Shown: piece after piece, positions 1 through 6,047 of the stretch
Numbering within the stretch: the first letter of the stretch is position 1
Layout: every line of letters starts with the position of its first letter
Origin: JAVBTR01 sp031556065
GTDB lineage: Bacteria > Bacillota > Clostridia > Christensenellales > Aristaeellaceae
NCBI GenBank assembly: GCA_031556065.1
Contig: JAVBTR010000103.1
Location: 1-7,591 of the forward strand
Direction of reading: 5' to 3'
DNA length: 7,591 nt
Program-made: the position numbers and the translations under genes
Notes under the pieces: generated by a model
Told to the model about the DNA's origin: nothing
What the model saw: the letters and a program-made list of their open reading frames with translations, nothing else
Databases searched by the model: none

Positions 1-749
1 ATTTTGAAACAGGGCTGGGCCTATGGGAAGTTAAAGGAGACGTAGAAATCGCCATGGCAGATAAAGCCCATTCGGGGAATGGCTGTATTGAAATAAAGAT
101 TAAAAACGCAGCGGAAAGCGCAGGGGCTTCGACGATTGTCAGCGGCCTTGTTCCTTTCGCCACCTACCGTCTATCGGCCTATGTGAAAACCAGCTTTGAC
201 GGCCAAGCTATTTTAAGTGTGGATGGTCAAGCCGCCGTGACGGCATACAACGCCAATAAGGGCTGGATTTTGCGGGAATGCTACTTCGTTGCCCAATCAG
301 AAGCCGCGACACTATCCCTCTTGGCAGCGCAACTGTCAGGGGATAGCGGATGTGTGGCATTCTTCGACGATGTAAGGCTTGAAAAGATAGAAGACATCCA
401 GGCGCAGTGGCTCAGCGAAGAAATAATCCAGCTTGAAAAGAGGGATGAAACGGTATTCAACATAAGCATCGACAATCAAGGGGATTATGCGTTGATCGTC
501 ACCTGCCTTGCTACGCATAGAACGGGATTCATCACCGGCAAATTGGTTGTGGATGATGAGCTGCAATATGAAGTGGCGTTTCCCGGTACCGCGCAAAAAG
601 GGCAAAACGGAACAAACACTCAGTATTTTCCTCTTGCGCTATCTAAAGGAGAGCATGAAATCCAGTTGATATTGGAGCAGGGCAGCTTAACCATTTCACA
701 GTTAGGCCTGGGCATATGGCCGGTTGCGTGTATGCTGGCGGAGTTTTGA
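1..749 (+). CDS. C-terminal part of a carbohydrate-binding (CBM-like) beta-sandwich protein, 5' end outside window
   Basis: The frame is open to the left edge (first full codon at 3), so the ATG at 54 is internal and this is the last 248 residues of a longer protein. Reading from the edge, FETGLGLWEV...HSGNGCIEI, then GLVPFATYRLSAYVK, then FDDVRLEK at about 121-128, is the typical layout of a CBM4/9-like carbohydrate-binding domain. A second beta-rich stretch at about 135-240 (GDYALIV..., KLVVDDEL, LSKGEHEIQLIL) resembles a CBM6/35-like or other small beta-sandwich module. No catalytic motif is visible, so any glycoside hydrolase domain would lie upstream. No membrane anchor or sorting signal is seen at the C-terminus. 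The next gene encodes an ArsR-type regulator often found near glycan genes. The domain type is fairly sure; substrate and full function are unknown. Confidence 0.6.
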   Translation, partial: FETGLGLWEVKGDVEIAMADKAHSGNGCIEIKIKNAAESAGASTIVSGLVPFATYRLSAYVKTSFDGQAILSVDGQAAVTAYNANKGWILRECYFVAQSEAATLSLLAAQLSGDSGCVAFFDDVRLEKIEDIQAQWLSEEIIQLEKRDETVFNISIDNQGDYALIVTCLATHRTGFITGKLVVDDELQYEVAFPGTAQKGQNGTNTQYFPLALSKGEHEIQLILEQGSLTISQLGLGIWPVACMLAEF

Positions 750-774
750 TATTGCTGTGAAACTGTGTTATAAT
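746..774 (+). promoter_or_regulatory. Sigma-A promoter with extended -10 for the ArsR-type gene
   Basis: The -35 is TTGATA (746-751), followed by a 17-nt spacer and TATAAT (769-774), with TG at 766-767 giving the extended form TGTTATAAT. The -35 overlaps the TGA stop of the upstream gene. The expected transcription start is near 781, which places the Shine-Dalgarno sequence at the very 5' end of the mRNA. Confidence 0.75.
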
Positions 775-780
775 TCCCTT

Positions 781-787
781 AAGGAGG
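781..787 (+). promoter_or_regulatory. Ribosome binding site that fixes the GTG start of the ArsR-type gene
   Basis: AAGGAGG is a perfect anti-SD match, 8 nt before GTG at 796. The upstream in-frame ATG at 724 lies inside the previous gene and before the promoter, so GTG at 796 is the likely start. Confidence 0.8.
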
Positions 788-795
788 CGAGGCCC

Positions 796-1827
796 GTGCC
801 TGTTCGTGATCTATATATAGAAGGCCAAGACGTTACCCCTATTGTTAAAGCGCTTTCCAGCGATATACGGCTAAAAATGCTGGAGCTTTTAGATCAAAAG
901 GAAATGAGCATACAGCTTTTTTGCGAGCATTTATCCCTTTCAAAAACGGCAGTTATTAACCACCTTACCATCTTAGAAACGGCGGGGTTTATTAGCTCAC
1001 GGCCTATCCCTGGGACGGTAGGGAACCAAAAAATGTTTATCAAAGCTTATGATCGCCTTATTTTCAACTTTACACCCAATACAGAAAACGCGGATCGCAA
1101 GCAGTATTATGAGCTTGAACTGTCTCCCGGCAACTATTTCGATTTTCTAGCCTATCCTCCCTGCGGCTTGGCGGATGAAGCGCATATCATACAAAAATGG
1201 GACGATCCTTCGGTGTTTTTTGGCACGGAACGCGTTGGTGCGCAGATCGTCTGGGCATCCTATGGTTTCTTGGAATACCGGGTACCGCTTAATATTCCAT
1301 TTGAAGATCTGGGGCTTGAAAGAATCAGTATTCAAATGGAGCTCAGCGCACAGGGGGGGCTTGCGGAGCTGGAAGAAGCAGGCATATATCATAAGCATGA
1401 TGCTTTGGTTTTTCCGGAGGAAATTGAACTGGCGAAGGCTTATTCCGGCTTAAGTGATATCACAATCTATTTTGGCGGCCAAGAGCTGGCAACCTTTTCA
1501 CTGGAAGATTTTTCACGCTATCAGCGCAATGGGAGATATACGCCCACCTGGTGGCGGGGGTCGGGGTATGGCAAATTGGTTTCCATTGATATCAATGAAG
1601 AAGGAACCTTTATGGATGGACAAAAGGTTAGCATGGTAACCCTGGAAAAGGTTCTGGATAGAAGCATGCTGATTCGCAACCGGGCGCTGAAGGTAAGTCT
1701 TACGTCCTGTGATTATATCCCCCTTCGGATTGGCATTAAACCAAGCGCCCAGCATATTTCCGGTTTTACGCTTTTTGGCAAGGGCTACGGAAACTATCCC
1801 CACGGCATACTGGTTAGATTTTACTGA
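796..1827 (+). CDS. ArsR-type winged-helix transcriptional regulator with large C-terminal domain
   Basis: The 343-residue product starts at GTG 796, chosen for the AAGGAGG 8 nt upstream. Residues about 14-80 form an ArsR-like winged helix: VKALSSDIRLKMLELL, then a recognition helix region LSLSKTAVINHLTILE (46-61), then the wing. Residues about 105-343 are a long beta-rich domain with WASYGFLEYR (153-162), TPTWW (249-253) and FGKGYGNY (327-334). I recognise these landmarks from a clostridial ArsR-family group of this length, far longer than the roughly 100-residue metal-sensing ArsR proteins. No metal-binding cysteine pattern is visible. The C-terminal domain may bind a ligand, perhaps a sugar, but that is inference from the neighbouring carbohydrate-binding gene. 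The gene is transcribed from its own promoter 46 bp after the upstream stop and is followed by a hairpin terminator. Confidence 0.8.
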   Translation: MPVRDLYIEGQDVTPIVKALSSDIRLKMLELLDQKEMSIQLFCEHLSLSKTAVINHLTILETAGFISSRPIPGTVGNQKMFIKAYDRLIFNFTPNTENADRKQYYELELSPGNYFDFLAYPPCGLADEAHIIQKWDDPSVFFGTERVGAQIVWASYGFLEYRVPLNIPFEDLGLERISIQMELSAQGGLAELEEAGIYHKHDALVFPEEIELAKAYSGLSDITIYFGGQELATFSLEDFSRYQRNGRYTPTWWRGSGYGKLVSIDINEEGTFMDGQKVSMVTLEKVLDRSMLIRNRALKVSLTSCDYIPLRIGIKPSAQHISGFTLFGKGYGNYPHGILVRFY

Positions 1828-1895
1828 TAGCAACTTTCCTTTTCCGGCATACCAATAATCCATTGCAGTTGTATTGAGGCATATCCACTACAAAG

Positions 1896-1936
1896 ACCGT
1901 GGTTTCCCGATTGAAAGAGAAGGGGACACGGTTTTT
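1896..1936 (+). terminator. Hairpin plus T-tract terminator of the ArsR-type gene
   Basis: ACCGTG (1896-1901) pairs with CACGGT (1927-1932). After a 3-nt bulge, TCCC (1905-1908) pairs with GGGA (1923-1926). The loop is 14 nt, and TTTTT (1932-1936) follows. It lies between convergent genes. On the minus strand the stem is followed only by CTTTGT, so termination of the opposite operon here would be weaker. The GGGGACACGGTTTT end resembles palindromes of dispersed intergenic repeats, so an element origin is possible. Confidence 0.55.
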
Positions 1937-1946
1937 AGCAGCTTAG

Positions 1947-3413
1947 TCAGAATAACATTTCATCCACGAACCTGGTTGTGAAAGCTGGATGATGCGCAAA
2001 GTTGATCACTTTGGCACAGCTTTGCATTTCTCTTAGCTTTTCCATTCTGCCTTTATTCAACAAGAGGGAGGTAGCTCCCATCAGAGCGCCGTTGCCAATA
2101 ACAGTCGTTTTGTGTTCAAAAGCCTGAGGAATCATTCCGATGCGCGCCGCACTTTGGAGATTCAAGTGCCTGCCAAAACCGCCTGCAAGATAAACAGCCT
2201 CTACATCATTGGCATCTATGTGGTGCTCTAAAAGTAACGTTTCGATACCTGCGGCAATGGCACCTTTTGCAAGCTGTACCGCACGTATATCCCCTTGGCT
2301 GATAAACACATTAGGTGTAAGGTAAAGCGTATCATCCACTGCGCCGGTTTCATCAATTGCCTTTATATCCAAGAATGCCGCAATTGCATCCACCAGGCCT
2401 GAACCACAAATACCTATGGGTACCGCATTTCCAATAGTATGATGCTTAACGCTACCGTGCTCAACCCAAACCCGGTCAATTGCGCCATGGATACTGGGAC
2501 AGCCCATTTGAATACCTGCACCCTCAAAAACAGGCCCCGCCGCTGTTGCGCCACAGGTGAGACAGCCTTTATGCCAAAGGACCATTTCACCATTTGTGCC
2601 AAGGTCAATCAAAAGCGCGGTCTTGTTGTTGTCAATCATACCGCTTGCCAAGACAGCACACACCACATCGGCGCCTACAAAAGCACTGATGCACTGGGGG
2701 AGATAGGCTTTGTGGCCTTGCCAGGTAACAGTCTCCCCAAACAACCGATCTGCCTCAAAAGGTGCGCGGGCAAGCGACGTCGGATCGTGGCCCATTAGCA
2801 AATACAGCATGGTAGTATTTCCTACAATGACCATGTGTGTTAGAGTCGAAGCAGGGAGACCACTTTTTTCACGCAGCGCTTCCCATAGAAATAAGAGTTT
2901 TTCATTAATAAGCTGTTGTTGCAAGGTACCCTGTCCCTTAAGCGCCTCGTCTATCCTGCCCATTACGTCTGCAGCTATTGCCCGTTGAGGATTATCTGCT
3001 CCAACGCAGTTTAAGATTTCGGGATTTTTCAAGTCGATTAAGCTCATTGCCAAAGTCGTAGTGCCAATATCAACCGCAACGCCGTACTTGCTTGGCATAG
3101 GGTCATAGCTCTTCAGCGCCAAATCAGGCAGGCTTTCAATAACCCAACCTGTTTCATTAACAGGTAAGATCACTTGCGCATCGCCTAATAAGCGGGTTTG
3201 GCAGCTTAAACGAGAGTTACGTTTTCTTTCGCTTTCCGTTAGCTGTGAAAGAGCTCCCTGCATTTCCATAGCGCACTTGCCGCAGGTACCTGCGCCGGCA
3301 CATGGATGAGCCTGCAAAAAGCCTTCACGTATTAAAAGCTCGCTGACAAGCGGCTCACCCGTAAAGGCAATAAAATGGTCTATGTCATTTTGTTTAACAA
3401 TTAAGCTGGGCAT
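1947..3413 (-). CDS. [2Fe-2S]/ASKHA reductive activator of corrinoid protein (RACo-like, DUF4445)
   Basis: The 488-residue protein starts at ATG 3413 with GGAGGG six to seven bases upstream. The N-terminal domain has a plant-type [2Fe-2S] ferredoxin pattern: C38, C44, C47 and C71. The rest is an ASKHA ATPase-like fold: first phosphate motif AVDIGTTT (113-120), second LIDLGTNGEM (268-277), adenosine motif LAGGFGRH (409-416). Proteins of this family reduce the Co(II) corrinoid formed by accidental oxidation back to Co(I), using an external electron donor and ATP, so methyl transfer can resume. The partner is almost certainly the corrinoid protein encoded two genes upstream. It is shorter than the roughly 630 residues of the studied RACo, so the linker/middle region appears compact. 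It lacks the two C-terminal 4Fe-4S motifs of RamA. The start overlaps the DUF2284 gene by 20 nt, implying coupled translation. The family is certain; the exact partner is inferred. Confidence 0.88.
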   Translation of the reverse strand: MPSLIVKQNDIDHFIAFTGEPLVSELLIREGFLQAHPCAGAGTCGKCAMEMQGALSQLTESERKRNSRLSCQTRLLGDAQVILPVNETGWVIESLPDLALKSYDPMPSKYGVAVDIGTTTLAMSLIDLKNPEILNCVGADNPQRAIAADVMGRIDEALKGQGTLQQQLINEKLLFLWEALREKSGLPASTLTHMVIVGNTTMLYLLMGHDPTSLARAPFEADRLFGETVTWQGHKAYLPQCISAFVGADVVCAVLASGMIDNNKTALLIDLGTNGEMVLWHKGCLTCGATAAGPVFEGAGIQMGCPSIHGAIDRVWVEHGSVKHHTIGNAVPIGICGSGLVDAIAAFLDIKAIDETGAVDDTLYLTPNVFISQGDIRAVQLAKGAIAAGIETLLLEHHIDANDVEAVYLAGGFGRHLNLQSAARIGMIPQAFEHKTTVIGNGALMGATSLLLNKGRMEKLREMQSCAKVINFAHHPAFTTRFVDEMLF

Positions 3414-3954
3414 CTTTACCCTCCGTATAACAGATCATACCGAAGTAGGTGACTGTGTCTGCCCCATTGATGTATTTCATGCCAAGAGGTATTACGGTGG
3501 ATGACACATCCACGCCATAAGCCTCAAGGGAAGTTAGGGCCCTGTCCGGATAACGGCAAGGATTCCCTAGTCGCTTTTCGCAATTATCACACAAGCGGCA
3601 ACCACCACAGGACAAATGCAATGCGCCTTTGCCAAATAGCGCTTCCTTTTCTTCTTCGATAGACTGAGAAAGGTCAATATGCGCCTTGCCGCCGTCCATC
3701 ATCCCCTCGAAGTCGTAGCTATCTTCAAGGGGATGCACCGTTTGATAAACGAGCGCTTTGCTATACTTTCGAAGGTCTGAAATCAAAAGATCGATTTCAC
3801 CAATATCTGGCGGACACATATAGCACTTGCCATAGTTACCGCAAGCGTTTGATGCGCATAGCTCACGGTATTGTTTATCGGTTACGATTTGATCCATATT
3901 TAGAATGCGCACATCTGTCGCGCCTAATTCTAAAATACGTTCAAGCATGTTCAT
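3394..3954 (-). CDS. DUF2284 cysteine-rich, predicted metal-binding protein
   Basis: The product has 186 residues and no signal peptide or membrane segment, so it is cytosolic. Two cysteine clusters stand out: C33, C38, C44 and C47 (ending KCYMCPPDIG), and C116-x2-C119-x2-C122-x2-C125 followed by C133 (CGGCRLCDNCEKRLGNPC). The second resembles a 4Fe-4S ferredoxin motif, while spacing in the first fits a metal or Fe-S site less clearly. The pattern and the closing FGMICY region match DUF2284, a family without a firmly assigned reaction. It is in the middle of a corrinoid operon: its ATG overlaps the stop of the corrinoid gene (ATGA), and its end overlaps the activator gene. No strong Shine-Dalgarno precedes it, which fits translational coupling; ATG at 3948 is an alternative start. 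A role in electron delivery to, or assembly of, the corrinoid system is inference. Confidence 0.82.
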   Translation of the reverse strand: MNMLERILELGATDVRILNMDQIVTDKQYRELCASNACGNYGKCYMCPPDIGEIDLLISDLRKYSKALVYQTVHPLEDSYDFEGMMDGGKAHIDLSQSIEEEKEALFGKGALHLSCGGCRLCDNCEKRLGNPCRYPDRALTSLEAYGVDVSSTVIPLGMKYINGADTVTYFGMICYTEGKDAQLNC

Positions 3955-4583
3955 GATACCAAGGTCAAAGCAGCATCTGCGGCGCTGGCTGCGTCTTTGG
4001 TATAGCAGTCTGCTCCGATCGTTTCACAAAAAGCTTCTGTGACAGGAGCGCCACCAACCATGATCTTAAGCTGTTCACGAACGCCGCGATTCTTTGCTTC
4101 CTCTACAACAGCCTTCATTTGATCCATGGTGGTTGTTAACAGCGCTGAACAGCAAACGAGCTGAGCTTGGTTTTCAAGGGCTGCATCGATAAACTGTTCG
4201 GCCGATACATCAACACCTAAGTCGATTACTTTGATGCCTTTGCTTTCCAACATCATTTTGACCAGGTTTTTTCCGATATCGTGCAGGTCGCCTTTAACAG
4301 TACCAATAACAGCAGTGGCAACTTCTTTTACGCCAGCTTCTGCTAGATAAGGCTTCAATAGTTCAGAACCCATGTTCATCGCCCTTGCAGCAACTAAAAC
4401 CTCAGGGACAAAAACCTCGTTGTTTTTAAACTTTTCACCTATAACGGCCATTCCGCTTAAAAGACCTTCGTCTAAAATGGTCTTTGCGGGAACACCTTCG
4501 TCCAAGGCTGCCTGTACCAGTTCTTTTACGATCTTTGCTTTACCCATTTGCAGTTGCAGGGAAATATCAGCCATGTTTGCCAT
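3951..4583 (-). CDS. Corrinoid (B12-binding) methyl-carrier protein, MtbC/MttC/MtmC type
   Basis: The product has 210 residues. The start is ATG 4583, 9 nt after a perfect AAGGAGG (4599-4593). The in-frame ATG at 4607 would place that ribosome site inside the gene. Residues about 5-85 form the helical B12-binding cap domain (LLSGMAVIGEKFKNNEVFVPEV region). Residues about 88-210 form the Rossmann-like B12 domain with the signature G-D-x-H-x-x-G (GDLHDIG, 98-104). His101 is the expected lower cobalt ligand. SALLTTT (147-153) and GGAPV (177-181) complete the cofactor pocket. Such proteins carry a methyl group on cobalamin between a substrate methyltransferase and an acceptor methyltransferase. 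The length is normal for the family. It is first in the operon, before DUF2284 and the activator gene. Which of the methanol, methylamine, betaine or methoxyl types it serves cannot be decided by eye. Confidence 0.92.
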   Translation of the reverse strand: MANMADISLQLQMGKAKIVKELVQAALDEGVPAKTILDEGLLSGMAVIGEKFKNNEVFVPEVLVAARAMNMGSELLKPYLAEAGVKEVATAVIGTVKGDLHDIGKNLVKMMLESKGIKVIDLGVDVSAEQFIDAALENQAQLVCCSALLTTTMDQMKAVVEEAKNRGVREQLKIMVGGAPVTEAFCETIGADCYTKDAASAADAALTLVS

Positions 4584-4592
4584 ATGAGGTTT

Positions 4593-4599
4593 CCTCCTT
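4593..4599 (-). promoter_or_regulatory. Ribosome binding site that fixes the start of the corrinoid protein gene
   Basis: CCTCCTT on the plus strand reads AAGGAGG on the minus strand, 9 nt before ATG 4583. It lies within the longer reading frame that begins at 4607, so that longer start is rejected. Confidence 0.8.
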
Positions 4600-4625
4600 G
4601 TCTTCATAAGACAGTTGATAAACTC

Positions 4626-4654
4626 AGTATAGATAAATGTATGACATGGGTATT
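4626..4654 (-). promoter_or_regulatory. Probable weak promoter of the corrinoid operon
   Basis: On the minus strand, TATACT (4631-4626) matches five of six -10 positions and would start RNA near 4619, giving a leader of about 36 nt. At 17-nt spacing there is no recognisable -35, which would suit an activator-dependent promoter. An alternative is TTGAAT (4665-4660), 18 nt, TACATT (4641-4636). Both sit next to or within the direct repeats of the divergent regulator. Confidence 0.35.
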
Positions 4655-4681
4655 GTATTATTCAACAATTCTTTGTATAAT
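4653..4681 (+). promoter_or_regulatory. Sigma-A promoter of the AraC/PocR regulator gene
   Basis: TTGTAT (4653-4658), a 17-nt spacer and TATAAT (4676-4681) predict a start near 4688 and a leader of about 22 nt before ATG 4710. The promoter coincides with the direct repeat described separately, so the regulator could control its own gene. Confidence 0.6.
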
Positions 4682-4687
4682 TCACAC
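4653..4687. promoter_or_regulatory. Candidate AraC-family operator: two direct half-sites 20 bp apart
   Basis: TTGTATTATTCA (4653-4664) and TTGTATAATTCA (4673-4684) are identical at 11 of 12 positions and start exactly 20 bp apart, which is two helical turns. Direct half-sites with this phasing are what an AraC-family dimer with tandem HTH motifs would be expected to bind. They cover the -35 and -10 of the regulator gene and lie about 34-66 bases upstream of the proposed operon start on the other strand. The first motif also belongs to the core promoter, so part of the similarity may be promoter consensus (TTGTAT and TATAAT). Confidence 0.45.
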
Positions 4688-4696
4688 ATGAACATT

Positions 4697-4703
4697 GGGA
4701 GGG
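4697..4703 (+). promoter_or_regulatory. Ribosome binding site that fixes the start of the AraC/PocR gene
   Basis: GGGAGGG with a GGAGG core lies 7 nt before ATG 4710. The in-frame TTG at 4695 overlaps this site and is therefore unlikely to be the start. Confidence 0.7.
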
Positions 4704-4709
4704 ATCGGT

Positions 4710-5960
4710 ATGCAGTTGGGCATTTATTCGTTGATTCAGCGCAGCACCATGTTAGAGCTATTAAGTACTTTTCATGCATGTACAGAGCTTCCCATACGCC
4801 TTGTGGACCCTGCTGGCGAAATAATTGAAACCTATGGAGAACAAATTGCGTATTGTAATCGCATGCGTCGGCATGTGTTTTCGCCAGCTATCTGCCAAAA
4901 TGAATATCAACGTGCCACGACTCAGGCCAAGGCGCTTGGCGAGGCTTATATCTATACGTGCCATGGTAATCTAAACCATATCGCCTACACATTCGAAAAA
5001 AACGACATACTCTATGGCGCTGTGATCGCAGGCCCTTTTCTTATGGATAAGCCGGATTCAACATTACTAAGCTCACTTCCGCTTAAAACGCCATTGGCAC
5101 CTGCCATGTATCTGGATCTTTACGATGATATGACTGCCTTGAAAGTTGTTACACCCGAACGTGTTACGCCTCTTGGGCGGTTAATCACTTATCTTTTTTC
5201 TCCGTTGATCCCTACGCAAAAGCATACCCATGCCCTGAACCGAGAAACCCTTTACCAGCAATCCCGTATTAATGAAACCATTCAAATGCTCAAACAAGAA
5301 GAGGAAACCAAAGAGGCTGGCAGATTATACAGCCAGGAAAAAGAGTTGATCCAAATGGTTTCCAAAGGTGACATATCAGCAGCCAAGGCAACACTTAACG
5401 AGTTGCTAGGATATGTTTTTTTCTACGAAGGCGGCAAACACGAAGCAATTAAAAATAGAGCATTGGAGCTTTGTGCCCTTCTTTCCAGGGTGGCCATTGA
5501 GAAGGGCGGCGTCACAGGTCAAGTGCTTCGTTTAAATGATCAATTTATTCCAGCCTTAAACCAAGCAATTACACAAGAAAGCATTTGCCTTCTTATGCAG
5601 GATATAGTAACTGCATTTGTTGATACGGTCTTCAGTCCTAACCTTCGCCATGCCAAGCAGACTATAAAAGTAACTCTGCGCTATGTCGCGCAGAACTATA
5701 CCAAGCCTATTTCCGTAAAGGATGTATCAACCCATGTGGGTCTTAGCCCAAATTACTTTTCAACGTTATTTCGTCAAGCGATGGGTATGCCATTCCCCGA
5801 GTACGTGAACAGACTTCGAGTTGAAGAGAGCAAGCATCTTTTATCCGGCACGGATTTTGCCATTGTGGATATTGCTATGTCAATGGGTTTTTCCGATCAA
5901 AGCTATTATTCCAAGGTCTTTAAAAAAATTACTGGGGTATCACCCCAACAGTATCGTTGA
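4710..5960 (+). CDS. AraC-family transcriptional regulator with PocR-type sensory domain
   Basis: The 416-residue product starts at ATG 4710 behind GGGAGGG. Residues about 5-165 match a PocR-type ligand-binding domain. Landmarks are LPIRLVDPAGEII (27-39), C49, C62, and YTCHGNLNHIAYTF (82-95) followed by GAVIAGPF. The cysteines are those usually kept in this domain and may bind a metal or ligand. A helical linker follows (about 180-315), which includes charged, possibly coiled-coil sequence at 190-215. Residues about 318-416 are a complete AraC DNA-binding domain with two HTH units: PISVKDVSTHVGLSPNYFSTLFR and the closing FSDQSYYSKVFKKITGVSPQQYR-type region. PocR itself activates propanediol and cobalamin genes, and similar regulators commonly neighbour corrinoid methyltransferase genes. 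Its divergence from the corrinoid operon and its place before the methyltransferase gene suggest that it activates both. Confidence 0.88.
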   Translation: MQLGIYSLIQRSTMLELLSTFHACTELPIRLVDPAGEIIETYGEQIAYCNRMRRHVFSPAICQNEYQRATTQAKALGEAYIYTCHGNLNHIAYTFEKNDILYGAVIAGPFLMDKPDSTLLSSLPLKTPLAPAMYLDLYDDMTALKVVTPERVTPLGRLITYLFSPLIPTQKHTHALNRETLYQQSRINETIQMLKQEEETKEAGRLYSQEKELIQMVSKGDISAAKATLNELLGYVFFYEGGKHEAIKNRALELCALLSRVAIEKGGVTGQVLRLNDQFIPALNQAITQESICLLMQDIVTAFVDTVFSPNLRHAKQTIKVTLRYVAQNYTKPISVKDVSTHVGLSPNYFSTLFRQAMGMPFPEYVNRLRVEESKHLLSGTDFAIVDIAMSMGFSDQSYYSKVFKKITGVSPQQYR

Positions 5961-5976
5961 ATTTTGCAAAATCGAA

Positions 5977-5989
5977 TTGAATATTTCAA
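5977..5989. repeat. Short palindrome upstream of the methyltransferase gene
   Basis: TTGAA (5977-5981) and TTCAA (5985-5989) form a perfect inverted pair around TAT. The run TTGAATATTTCA also agrees with the 4653 half-site TTGTATTATTCA at 9 of 12 positions. It could be a further regulator site, but the region is A/T-rich and chance cannot be excluded. Confidence 0.3.
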
Positions 5990-6004
5990 GCTCAATCTGC
6001 TTTT

Positions 6005-6029
6005 AAGCTTTATGATATGGAAAAAGCTT
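6005..6029 (+). repeat. Inverted repeat in the leader of the methyltransferase gene
   Basis: AAGCTTT (6005-6011) and AAAGCTT (6023-6029) can form a 7-bp stem with an 11-nt loop, ending 6 nt before the GAGGTG ribosome site. There is no T-tract, so it is not a standard terminator. The loop region includes TATGAT (6011-6016), which could be a -10 without a good -35. Confidence 0.35.
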
Positions 6030-6047
6030 TAAGTGAGGTGCCACAAG

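Noticed and set aside
724..795. Upstream ATG start for the ArsR-type protein
   Set aside because: It lies before the predicted transcription start and overlaps the preceding gene; GTG 796 has the perfect ribosome site.
1513..1863. 116-codon minus-strand reading frame inside the ArsR-type gene
   Set aside because: It is antisense to a gene with clear family landmarks and has no recognisable product.
2439..2988. Plus-strand reading frames of 119 and 92 codons within the activator gene
   Set aside because: They are opposite the conserved ASKHA motifs and show no protein family features.
4584..4607. Eight-residue N-terminal extension of the corrinoid protein
   Set aside because: The AAGGAGG ribosome site lies within these codons and is correctly spaced for ATG 4583.
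4584..4709. Cobalamin riboswitch upstream of the corrinoid operon or regulator
   Set aside because: The space is only 126 bp, with predicted leaders of about 36 and 22 nt, too short for that structure, and no B12-box-like sequence was seen.
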